DNA of 64,000 nucleotides, from positions 24,522 to 88,521 of the forward strand of contig JAGXGB010000004.1 of NCBI GenBank assembly GCA_024636955.1, in the 5' to 3' direction. How positions within the stretch are numbered: position 1 is the stretch's first letter; each line of letters opens with the position of its first letter. The stretch comes from Bacteroidales bacterium (GTDB lineage Bacteria > Bacteroidota > Bacteroidia > Bacteroidales > Lentimicrobiaceae). Position numbers and translations under genes: made by a program. Below, piece by piece: positions 1-9,175 of the stretch. A model generated the notes under the pieces. The model worked only from the letters and a program-made list of their open reading frames with translations. It made no database searches and had not been told where the DNA came from.

Positions 1-1098
1 TGCCATTTCTTCAGGCACACCGGGTGCCAGATGTTCATTGGGATAACCAATGCGCGTATCCATGCCGGTGATAAACTCAGTAAGTTGGGTCACATGCTTG
101 AGAAGTGCGCCGCCGCCAGTGAGTACAATGCCTGCTATGAGTTTCTTTTCGTATCCAGAGTTCTTGATCTCAAAATGAACATGTTCAATGATCTCTTCCA
201 TGCGTGCCTGTATGATACTGGCCAAGTTCTTCAAGGTAATTTCCTTTGGAGGCCGTCCTCTGAGACCAGGGATTGCAACAATTTCTTCATCCCTGTTTTC
301 GCTTGCAAGTGCTGAGCCGAATTTTACTTTAAGGTCTTCAGCATGTTTCTTAATAATGGTGCAGCCTTCTTTAATATCCTCGGTTATAATATCCCCGCCA
401 AAAGGAATAACTGCAGTGTGCCTGATAATTCCATCCTGGAAAATAGCTATATCAGTGGTGCCCCCACCTATATCGACTAACGCAACTCCGGCTTCCTTTT
501 CCTCATCGCTTAACACAGCCTCAGCCGATGCCAGAGGTTCCATAAGAAGGGAGTCGATGTTTAGGTTGGCTTTCTTCACACATTTGCAAATATTACGTGC
601 TGCTACAGTTTGCCCTGTAATGATATGGAAATTGGCTTCAAGGGAGTGACCCAGCATCCCTTTTGGTTGTTTTATCCCTGTTTCACCGTCAATTGTATAT
701 TCTTGGGGAATTGCTTCAATGATCTCTTCTCCGGGATTCATAGCAAGCTTATACATGCTTTCAGTAAGGCCGTCAATATCTTCCTGGCTTATTTCAATCT
801 CACTGTTAGGTCTGATAATGGACCCGCGATACTGAATGCTTTTAATGTGCTGGCCTGCAATACCCACGTTCACTGTTACAATGTTAGAGTCAGATCTGGC
901 TTCAGCTTCTTTAACTGCAGCTACTATGCTTTGCACAGTATCTTCAATGTTTGCTACTACACCACGCTTGACGCCTATTGATTCAGAACGTCCGAACCCA
1001 AGGATCTTAATTTTCCCATGTTCGTTTCTTTGCCCCACAATGGTAGCGATTTTGGTAGTTCCTATATCGAGGCCAACTATTATTTCAGAAGATTCCAT
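1..1098 (-). CDS. ftsA: Cell division protein FtsA (3' end outside window)
   Basis: Minus-strand reading from ATG at 1098 gives MESSEIIVGLDIGTTKIATIVGQ...VALVDIGGGTTDIAIF...GIVLTGGGALLKHV, the actin-like FtsA signature; next to ftsQ. Runs off the window start. Confidence 0.95.
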   Translation of the reverse strand, partial: MESSEIIVGLDIGTTKIATIVGQRNEHGKIKILGFGRSESIGVKRGVVANIEDTVQSIVAAVKEAEARSDSNIVTVNVGIAGQHIKSIQYRGSIIRPNSEIEISQEDIDGLTESMYKLAMNPGEEIIEAIPQEYTIDGETGIKQPKGMLGHSLEANFHIITGQTVAARNICKCVKKANLNIDSLLMEPLASAEAVLSDEEKEAGVALVDIGGGTTDIAIFQDGIIRHTAVIPFGGDIITEDIKEGCTIIKKHAEDLKVKFGSALASENRDEEIVAIPGLRGRPPKEITLKNLASIIQARMEEIIEHVHFEIKNSGYEKKLIAGIVLTGGGALLKHVTQLTEFITGMDTRIGYPNEHLAPGVPEEMA

Positions 1099-1164
1099 AT
1101 CTGTTTATTATTTAAAGCAAACAACTTAATATTTTATACAGCTTATTAGTTATGCTCTGCTATC

Positions 1165-1977
1165 TTATTTAGAGCAAACAACTTGATTTTTGTATTTAAG
1201 GTTTATGACCTTGTAATTATTCCATGCAAAATTTTTCATCCCATGATCATAGAAAACACGCAGGTTTCTGAGTTTATGGTCTATTAACACCGTATCGCCC
1301 ATAATTATCGACTGTTCACCAACTTTGGGTATCAATTCTATTTCCTTCATACTGTTGATGTATATCTGCTCAATAAGGGCTGAAGTAAGTGTATCAGTTT
1401 TCAATTTCAGCGCTACCTTATGAATATCACTCAGGTCTGACGGCAGGTTTGTAATCCTTGCCGGTTGGTATCTTACTCGTGAAGATGGAGTTTCAGAAGC
1501 ACCTGATTTGGCTGATGCTTTAATAACATTATTAATATTACCACTTGCAAGTACCAGCCTTACAGGGAACTCAATGTTGACAGGCATAATGTGACCTTCA
1601 TCATCCAGGATGCATTGATTATATTCACGGTCAACAACCCTTACCAGGGGGTTTCTTTGTAAAATATTGGCTTTAACAATACCATTGACCGATACTGAGA
1701 TGGTAGCTTTTTTGATGTAAGGATTGCTTTTTAGCAATTGTTGCAATTGCGGCGATTTGATAGATACCACAGGCTGGTTTTTAATCCTGATGCCCGAACG
1801 AGTGATCTCTTTCTTTATAGTTGAATTATCAATAAGGGGAGGGGCTCCATCGTAGTCAATGTCGATTATAAATTCACTGCATACCAGCTCTTTTTGCTTC
1901 AGATTGGCAAATACGAAAAGAAAGACCATTCCTGATGCGAGCGCTATGAAAACTATGATGTTTAATATTCTCTTCAT
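1165..1977 (-). CDS. ftsQ: Cell division protein FtsQ/DivIB
   Basis: N-terminal TM helix, POTRA-like region (NPYIKKATISVSVNGIVKANILQRNPLVRV), position between murC and ftsA. Confidence 0.88.
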   Translation of the reverse strand: MKRILNIIVFIALASGMVFLFVFANLKQKELVCSEFIIDIDYDGAPPLIDNSTIKKEITRSGIRIKNQPVVSIKSPQLQQLLKSNPYIKKATISVSVNGIVKANILQRNPLVRVVDREYNQCILDDEGHIMPVNIEFPVRLVLASGNINNVIKASAKSGASETPSSRVRYQPARITNLPSDLSDIHKVALKLKTDTLTSALIEQIYINSMKEIELIPKVGEQSIIMGDTVLIDHKLRNLRVFYDHGMKNFAWNNYKVINLKYKNQVVCSK

Positions 1978-2015
1978 TTATTGGCCTTTTTTAGTTTCGT
2001 TTTACTCTAATGTTA

Positions 2016-3506
2016 TTACGTAGTTCTTTTGTAAAAGATACTTTCAATCAAAGGAACCAATTGGTCAATGTCCCCGGCTCCGAGGGTTAACAATATGTCA
2101 GGCTTGTTTTCTCTCAAATGGTTTAAAACCTCTTCTTTTGATAATAATAATTTTACTTTTGCAGGGGTAATATCGAGCAACATGCGTGATGTAATTCCTT
2201 CAATTGGGTTTTCCCTTGCCGGATAAATATCGAGAAGTATGAGCTTGTCGAGCAATGCGAGGCTTTCAGAAAACCCTTGAGCAAAATCCCGTGTCCTGGT
2301 AAACAGATGCGGCTGGAAAATGCCTGTTATTTCACGCTCAGGATAGAGTTTCCGCACCGATGTTATGCACGCCTTCAACTCTTCAGGGTGGTGCGCGTAG
2401 TCATCAATATACACGAAATCTTCCTGCTCAACACGACGGTCAAAGCGGCGCTTTACTCCTTTAAAACTATTAATAGCTTTAACAATGTCAACAGGATCCA
2501 CACCTGCCAGGTAAGCAGCTGCCGATGCGGCAACACAATTCTCAACATTGAACAGGCCGGTAAGCGGGGGGTTGAAACCTTCAATAAGTATGCCGGGGGT
2601 TTGCAATGAGAATTGATACTTTCCATTTATAAGTTCAAGGTTCTTAGTGTAGAAGTCGGCATCTGCATCAATTGAGAAATCGTTATTCTTAACAGCGTCA
2701 GGGACAGAGGTGTGGGTTTCAGGATAGATTAAATTAGACGGACGGGGGAGTGGACTATTTATTTCCTGGTGATAAGCATGAGAGGTTAAAGAGTAAGAGT
2801 ATTGCCTTGTATTCTTACTTTTATGTGGATTTGATGGCAGCGCTACAGTCGATTTAACCAGCAATGTGCCATTCTCTATTATATTGGATGCAAACTCTCC
2901 AAACGACGATAATAGGCTATCATGATCGTGATAGATATCAAGATGGTCAGCGTCAGTGGAAGTTATCACTGCCAGTGATGGATAAAGCCTTAGGAAGGAA
3001 CGGTCGAATTCATCGGCTTCGGCTACCATGATTCGGCTGTTGTGATTGATCAGTAGATTGCTGTTATAGTTCTTTGCAATACCACCTAAGAAAGCAGTGC
3101 ACCCTATTGGTGAAGAGTATAGAATATGTGCTATCATGGTTGATACCGTAGTCTTTCCGTGTGTTCCGGCCACAGCAATGGTTTCATGTTCGGCTGTAAG
3201 TTGTTCAAGCAATTGAGAGCGCTTCATAAGGGGCAGGTTCATCTGCCTGATCTTTGTAAATTCCTCAAGTTCATCAGGAACAGCAGGCGTGTAAACTACC
3301 AGGTCTATATCTTCTGTAACATATTCAGGCTGATCATCATAATGCACATCTATGCCTTCATCCTGCAGCTCACCGGTTAATGAAGTAGGCGTTTTGTCAT
3401 AACCCATTACCTTGATACCGGCTGTATACAGATAGCGTGCCAATGCACTCATGCCAATGCCACCGATACCGAGGAAGTAGACTTTATTTAGCGCTCGTAT
3501 GTTCAT
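2016..3506 (-). CDS. murC: UDP-N-acetylmuramate--L-alanine ligase
   Basis: VYFLGIGGIGMSALA, AVAGTHGKTTVSTMIA, YIDDYAHHPEEL motifs. ORF opens at 3536, but ATG at 3506 overlaps the murG stop as ATGA and gives the canonical N-terminus. Confidence 0.95.
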   Translation of the reverse strand: MNIRALNKVYFLGIGGIGMSALARYLYTAGIKVMGYDKTPTSLTGELQDEGIDVHYDDQPEYVTEDIDLVVYTPAVPDELEEFTKIRQMNLPLMKRSQLLEQLTAEHETIAVAGTHGKTTVSTMIAHILYSSPIGCTAFLGGIAKNYNSNLLINHNSRIMVAEADEFDRSFLRLYPSLAVITSTDADHLDIYHDHDSLLSSFGEFASNIIENGTLLVKSTVALPSNPHKSKNTRQYSYSLTSHAYHQEINSPLPRPSNLIYPETHTSVPDAVKNNDFSIDADADFYTKNLELINGKYQFSLQTPGILIEGFNPPLTGLFNVENCVAASAAAYLAGVDPVDIVKAINSFKGVKRRFDRRVEQEDFVYIDDYAHHPEELKACITSVRKLYPEREITGIFQPHLFTRTRDFAQGFSESLALLDKLILLDIYPARENPIEGITSRMLLDITPAKVKLLLSKEEVLNHLRENKPDILLTLGAGDIDQLVPLIESIFYKRTT

Positions 3507-4615
3507 AGCCGGGTATTGATTGATGATTTGGCACAATTTGTCACTATGCGTGCAATGTCGATTGCAGCATTAGGAGATGCCAGTTTTTCAATGTTATCTG
3601 AAAGCTTCTTTTGCAGGGCTTCATCAGTTGCAAGGCGGATAACGGTAGCCACCAGGTTATCAACTGCCGAAGCGTCAGTAACCATTAAAGCAGCTTCCCT
3701 TGAAACCAGCGACATAGCATTGCGTGTTTGATGGTCCTCAGCAACATTGGGCGACGGCACCAGTATACATGGTTTTCCTCTTAAACATATCTCTGAAATT
3801 GCCAAAGCACCGGCACGTGAGATAACAACATCAGCAGCCGAGTAGGCAAGGTCCATACGGTCAATAAATTTAAATGCAAGAATGCCAGCTGCATCTTGAT
3901 CTTTTAATGTTTTTTCTGCTGTTTCAGCAAAATACTTCCCGGTTTGCCATATCACTTGAATGCCTTTATTCTCAAATTGGTTGATACCTGCAATAATGCT
4001 TTTGTTCAGTGTTTGAGCTCCAAGGCTTCCTCCAACGGAAAGTATAACCGGTTTATCAGGGTCAAGATTGAAGTAACGGAGTGCTCCTTCACGCGAGGTG
4101 ATATCATTTGCTATACCCTTACGCACAGGGTTGCCTGTGAGCACTATTTTTTCTTTTGGAAAATGTGCTTCCATACCGGGATATGCCACACATATGAAGT
4201 TGGCTTTCTTTGCGAGCAGTCTGTTGGTAATTCCGGGGTAGGAATTCTGTTCCTGAAGCACTGTAGGAATATTAAATGCAGTTGCAGCACGAAGGGCAGG
4301 ACCACTGGCATAACCACCAACACCTACTACAACGTTTGGCTTAAACTCTTTTATGATTTTTCGTGCAGTTAACGTGCTATGTACTAACTTAAAGGGAAAG
4401 GATAAATTCTTTAGGGTGATGCGGCGATGTATACCGCTTATCCATAAGCCCTTGATTGGGTATCCTGCATCAGGAACTTTTTCCATTTCCATTCTACCCT
4501 CTGCCCCTATAAAGAGTATATCAATGCCGGGGTTCATTTCCTTCAATGCATCAGCAATGGCAATAGCCGGGAACACATGCCCCCCGGTTCCACCACCACT
4601 AATGATCACTTTCAT
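3503..4615 (-). CDS. murG: Undecaprenyldiphospho-muramoylpentapeptide beta-N-acetylglucosaminyltransferase
   Basis: MKVIISGGGTGGHVFPAIAIADAL, GGSLGAQTLN, SRAGALAISEI motifs. Start placed at MKVII (4615); upstream in-frame ATGs at 4630 and 4654 exist. Confidence 0.95.
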   Translation of the reverse strand: MKVIISGGGTGGHVFPAIAIADALKEMNPGIDILFIGAEGRMEMEKVPDAGYPIKGLWISGIHRRITLKNLSFPFKLVHSTLTARKIIKEFKPNVVVGVGGYASGPALRAATAFNIPTVLQEQNSYPGITNRLLAKKANFICVAYPGMEAHFPKEKIVLTGNPVRKGIANDITSREGALRYFNLDPDKPVILSVGGSLGAQTLNKSIIAGINQFENKGIQVIWQTGKYFAETAEKTLKDQDAAGILAFKFIDRMDLAYSAADVVISRAGALAISEICLRGKPCILVPSPNVAEDHQTRNAMSLVSREAALMVTDASAVDNLVATVIRLATDEALQKKLSDNIEKLASPNAAIDIARIVTNCAKSSINTRL

Positions 4616-4616
4616 C

Positions 4617-5792
4617 TCAGGCAACGACATTTTCAGGTGTATTAAAGTTATCACTCATTTCTTCTTTTGCGGCATCTATTTCTCTGCTTACACTCAGTAT
4701 GATGCCAATAGCAATACTGGTAAACCAAATGGATGTGCCACCCATACTGATAAGGGGTAAAGTTTGACCGGTAACAGGCAGCAAATTAACTGCCACCATC
4801 ATATTGACCATAGCCTGGAAAACCAGGCTGAATGCAACCCCAAAGGTTAGAAAGGCCGCAAAATTGCGGGGACTTTTAATCACGATCTTTACTGCCCTGA
4901 ACAGCAGAATCAGGTAGAGGAGTACAACCAGTGTACCTCCTGTTAAACCGAATTCTTCAATTATAATGGCAAATATAAAATCAGAGTAGGGGTGGGGAAG
5001 AAAGTTCTTTTGAACTGAATTACCGGGCATTTTTCCAAAGATACCACCTGTGGCAATGGCTATCTTAGCTTGCTCAACCTGGTAATTAGCTTCACTGTCG
5101 CCACTTCTGAAGCTTTCTATCCTCGTTTGCCATGTGCCAAATCTACCACTTAATTTAGGAGAGTTTACGGCAATAACTATTAGCAAACCGAAGCTTACTA
5201 TACCTAGCATCACCAGTAGCATTATATATTTAATTCGCACCCTGCCTACAAACATTAGTACCAGGCATGTGCTGAATATCATTGCTGCTGTTGAAAAGTT
5301 TGATGGTAATATCAGTAGGGTCACTATCAATATTGGTAACATTATGGCGACAAAACCCTTCTTGAAATCCTGTATATCGTTCTGCTTCTTCGACAGTAAT
5401 CGTGCAACATAAATGATCAATGCCAATTTGGCAAGATCTGAAGGCTGGAATGTGATGTTAATTAGCGGCAAAGTATACCACCGGCTGGCTTCATTGAGGT
5501 TTGTTCCGAACAGAAGAGTATATAGCAGCAGTGGAACGCTTATGTAAATGGCCAGTTGTGATATACGGGCATAGTATTGATAAGGTACCAGATGTGCAAG
5601 GAACATTAATCCCAGGCCTAATATCAAAATACCAAAGTGCTTAATCAGGTAATATTCAGTATTGCCCGACTGATACCTGTAAGCAAGTGTTCCAGTGGAG
5701 CTGTAAACTGCCAGGATTGAGAATATAGAAAGTAGTGCCACTACTACCCATATTACTTTATCACCTTTGATATTTTTCAGAATGGAACTCAT
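4617..5792 (-). CDS. ftsW: Peptidoglycan glycosyltransferase FtsW (SEDS family)
   Basis: Multi-TM protein with LPHPYSDFIFAIIIEEFGLTGG and TGQTLPLISMGGTSIWF SEDS motifs; dcw context. Confidence 0.94.
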   Translation of the reverse strand: MSSILKNIKGDKVIWVVVALLSIFSILAVYSSTGTLAYRYQSGNTEYYLIKHFGILILGLGLMFLAHLVPYQYYARISQLAIYISVPLLLYTLLFGTNLNEASRWYTLPLINITFQPSDLAKLALIIYVARLLSKKQNDIQDFKKGFVAIMLPILIVTLLILPSNFSTAAMIFSTCLVLMFVGRVRIKYIMLLVMLGIVSFGLLIVIAVNSPKLSGRFGTWQTRIESFRSGDSEANYQVEQAKIAIATGGIFGKMPGNSVQKNFLPHPYSDFIFAIIIEEFGLTGGTLVVLLYLILLFRAVKIVIKSPRNFAAFLTFGVAFSLVFQAMVNMMVAVNLLPVTGQTLPLISMGGTSIWFTSIAIGIILSVSREIDAAKEEMSDNFNTPENVVA

Positions 5793-5873
5793 TTTTTACT
5801 TATTGTTAATAGGCATTGTTTATCATTAGATGTAACTCATTAATGTATATCATTATGTAACTCATCTACCTTA

Positions 5874-6422
5874 TTAAAGATCTATTACTGCTTTTTTAAA
5901 CTGATTTCCCCTTTCTTCATAATTTTCAAATAAGTCAAAACTTGCACATGCAGGGGATAGCAATACCTGATCGCCTTTACGTGCAAGGGAATATGCCTTA
6001 CGAACAGCATCCTCAGCTGAAGTTGCTTCTTGCAATACTTTTACCTGACCGTAGAAGGCATCAAAGAGCTTAGTATTATCAAGACCAAGGCATACAATAG
6101 CCTTTACTTTTTCCCTAACAAGGTCAGCAATTTTAGAATAGTCATTGCCTTTGTCGATACCACCGGCAATCCATACCACCGGTTTGTTCGCGCTTTCAAG
6201 GGCGTACCATACGGAGTTTATGTTTGTAGCCTTTGAGTCATTTATAAACTCAATACCATGAATATTGGCAACGAATTCAAGCTTATGCTCTACATTTTGG
6301 AAGTCGGACAAGCACTCCCGAATAGATAACTTCCTCAGGCCGACTAATTTAGAGCCTATGCCTGCTGCCATAGAAGTATGGTTGTTTTTTATTCCCCTTT
6401 GAGCTAATTCTTCGAGTGTCAT
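5874..6422 (-). pseudogene. murD: UDP-N-acetylmuramoylalanine--D-glutamate ligase, C-terminal ~182 aa only
   Basis: LSDFQNVEHKLEFVANIHGIEFINDSKATNINSVWYALES...GGIDKGNDYS...LLSPACASFDLFENYEERGNQFKKAV matches the end of the central domain plus the C-terminal MurD domain. The N-terminal UDP-binding domain and the GTNGKT ATP-binding motif are absent. Only ~20 bp separate it from the mraY stop. Confidence 0.85.
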
Positions 6423-6442
6423 GAGTGTATTTTTAAGTCTTG

Positions 6443-7696
6443 TTATCTTATCTTCAATGTAATTATTGTTAGCACTGCCAGCATTATTCCAACAATGAAG
6501 AACCGTTGCACTATTTTTGGTTCTGAATATCCGAGCTTCTGGTAATGATGATGTAATGGCGACATGAGAAATATTCTTCTACCTTCACCGTATTTCCTCT
6601 TGGTATGTTTGAAATATGCTACCTGCATAACAACCGACAAGTTCTCAGCAAAAAATATCCCGCATAGAATAGGTAAAAGAAGTTCTTTGCGGATCATAAT
6701 TGCCAGTACAGCAATGATGCCTCCTATTGCAAGTGAGCCGGTATCACCCATAAAAACCTGGGCAGGATAGGTGTTGTACCACAGAAAGCCGGTACATGCA
6801 CCTACAAAAGCACTTACAAATATGGCGAGCTCACCTGTATTGGGTAGGTACATTATGTTGAGGTAATCAGCGAAAACTATATTTCCTGATATCCATGCTA
6901 ATATACCTAAAGTGGCACCTATAATGGCCGATGTGCCGGTAGCCAGTCCATCAATCCCATCAGTAAGGTTTGCGCCGTTTGAAACTGCTGTTATGATGAA
7001 TATTACGATGGGAATAAAGATCAGGAAAGCGTATTTTTTTGCTGCTTCACCAAAAGGCTTAAGGATAATGGCGTAATCAAACTCATTGTTCTTAACAAAT
7101 GGTATAGTGGTTTTTGTTGATTTGACTGCTACCCGTGAAAACTTAGTAGTATGATCGGGATTTCGTTCAAACTCACTCAATTGTGTTGTTGAATGGGTAT
7201 TGGTTTCATGAAGTTTTTCCCTGATAACCACTCCGTCATTAAAGTACAAAGTCAATGCAACCACCAGGCCAATGATTATTTGCCCGAAAACCTTGAAACT
7301 TGCAGCCAGACCTTTCTTGTCCTTGCGGAACACTTTGATATAATCATCAAGGAAGCCAATGAAGCCTAACCAAACGGTTGTAAAAAGAATAAGGATAATA
7401 TAAATATTGTTAAGCTTCGCGAATAGGAGGGTTGGAACAATAATTGCTGTTAAGATAATAAGTCCACCCATGGTTGGCGTACCTTGTTTTTCTTTTTGAC
7501 CTGTTAAGCCCAGATCCCTTACTGGTTCACCCACCTGCTTTCTTCGGAGCAGGTTTATAAGTGATTTTCCAAAAAGCAGGGAGATAGTCAATGAAGTGAT
7601 CACTGCTAGTGCTGCACGGAATGAGATGTACTGAAATACTCCTGAACCCGGAATATTGTACGCTTCATCTAGAAAATCAAAAAGATAGTACAGCAT
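6443..7696 (-). CDS. mraY: Phospho-N-acetylmuramoyl-pentapeptide-transferase
   Basis: [65 protein letters not shown]. Confidence 0.96.
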   Translation of the reverse strand: MLYYLFDFLDEAYNIPGSGVFQYISFRAALAVITSLTISLLFGKSLINLLRRKQVGEPVRDLGLTGQKEKQGTPTMGGLIILTAIIVPTLLFAKLNNIYIILILFTTVWLGFIGFLDDYIKVFRKDKKGLAASFKVFGQIIIGLVVALTLYFNDGVVIREKLHETNTHSTTQLSEFERNPDHTTKFSRVAVKSTKTTIPFVKNNEFDYAIILKPFGEAAKKYAFLIFIPIVIFIITAVSNGANLTDGIDGLATGTSAIIGATLGILAWISGNIVFADYLNIMYLPNTGELAIFVSAFVGACTGFLWYNTYPAQVFMGDTGSLAIGGIIAVLAIMIRKELLLPILCGIFFAENLSVVMQVAYFKHTKRKYGEGRRIFLMSPLHHHYQKLGYSEPKIVQRFFIVGIMLAVLTIITLKIR

Positions 7697-7699
7697 GTT

Positions 7700-9172
7700 C
7701 TATAATGTTTGCTCGTTATCGTTGTTAAAGAATTCCTTAATTAGTTCCCTGTCATCAAAATGGAAGCGTTCACCGTTGATTTCCTGATAGGTTTCATGAC
7801 CTTTTCCGGCTATCAGTATAACATCGCCCGGGTTAGCCATATTACAGGCGGTTTTAATAGCCTGCCTACGATCAGTAATAGTTAGTGATCTTTTTTTCTT
7901 GTCAATAGGAATTCCGGCGTTCATTTCACTGAGTATAACCTCAGGATCTTCAGTACGTGGATTATCGGATGTGAGTATGACCATATTACTGCCCTCTGCA
8001 GCTATTTTGGCCATTAGAGGTCGTTTGCCCTTATCGCGGTCGCCACCTGCTCCAACTACAGTTATTAATTTTCCAGAACCGCCTCTGATATCATTGATGG
8101 TTTCAATTACATTTTTTAGTGCATCAGGAGTGTGTGCATAATCTACTATTGCAATTATTTCCCCGGTTGATCTGAAGTACTCAAATCTCCCGTCAACAGG
8201 CATCAGTTTACTTAGTGCTACCAGCGCATCGTGTTCATCAAGTGACAACTGCCTTGTTACCGCATATATCGCTAATATATTGTAGGCATTAAATTCACCT
8301 ACCAGGTGAGTCCATACTTCTTTTCCATTGATGTTAAGGAGTAGGCCGTCGAATTGGTTTTCCAGAACTTTGCAGTGGTAGTCAGCGGCTTTTCTGATAG
8401 CCATTGAAACTACTTTTGCTTTGGTGTTCTGCACCATAAACCTGCCATTCTTATCATCTATGTTTATCAGTGCAAAAGCATCGGCAGGTAGTTTGTCGAA
8501 GAAACCTTTTTTTGCATCCCTGTATGCTTCAAATGTTTTATGGAAGTCAAGATGGTCATGAGTGAGGTTGCTGAATATGCCACCTCTGTAATTCAAACCT
8601 GTTATGCGATGTTGAACTATGGCATGTGAACTTACCTCCATGAAGCAATATTCACAACCGAAGTTTACCATTTCTGACAACAATGAATTCAATTGCAAAG
8701 GATCAGGAGTGGTGTGCTTTGTTGGGAAAACCTGATTGTGTATACAATTCTTAACTGTAGAAATAAGGCCTGTTTTATATCCTGCTGAAATGTACAGGTC
8801 ATATAACAATGTTGCTGTAGTTGTTTTACCGTTTGTGCCAGTTATGCCTATTAGGTTGATTTTCTCCGATGGATTATCATAAAAGTTGCAAGCCATATAT
8901 GCCAGCGTTTCAGCAGAGTCCTTGACAAGAATATAGCATACCTTATGGTCAATATCCTCAGGCAGGTTTTCACAAACAACAGCGGCGACACCTGCTTTTA
9001 TTACTTGTTCAATGTAATGGTGGCCATCCGTTATGGTTCCTTTGATAGCAACAAAAGCCGATTCCTTTGAAATATCACGTGAATCGAAACTAATCTTATC
9101 AATAGGTATATCGTTATTGCCGATTACCCGCACTATACTGCACTTGTATAATATGTCCTTTAACCTTTTCAT
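7700..9172 (-). CDS. murE: UDP-N-acetylmuramoyl-L-alanyl-D-glutamate--2,6-diaminopimelate ligase
   Basis: GITGTNGKTTTATLLYDLY, DNPRTEDPEVI (DNPR meso-DAP motif), AGKGHETYQ. Confidence 0.95.
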   Translation of the reverse strand: MKRLKDILYKCSIVRVIGNNDIPIDKISFDSRDISKESAFVAIKGTITDGHHYIEQVIKAGVAAVVCENLPEDIDHKVCYILVKDSAETLAYMACNFYDNPSEKINLIGITGTNGKTTTATLLYDLYISAGYKTGLISTVKNCIHNQVFPTKHTTPDPLQLNSLLSEMVNFGCEYCFMEVSSHAIVQHRITGLNYRGGIFSNLTHDHLDFHKTFEAYRDAKKGFFDKLPADAFALINIDDKNGRFMVQNTKAKVVSMAIRKAADYHCKVLENQFDGLLLNINGKEVWTHLVGEFNAYNILAIYAVTRQLSLDEHDALVALSKLMPVDGRFEYFRSTGEIIAIVDYAHTPDALKNVIETINDIRGGSGKLITVVGAGGDRDKGKRPLMAKIAAEGSNMVILTSDNPRTEDPEVILSEMNAGIPIDKKKRSLTITDRRQAIKTACNMANPGDVILIAGKGHETYQEINGERFHFDDRELIKEFFNNDNEQTL

Positions 9173-9175
9173 TGA

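Noticed and set aside
31-1129. Plus-strand ORFs (94, 153, 123 and 97 aa)
   Set aside because: They lie antisense to the clear minus-strand ftsA reading frame and show no recognisable domain.
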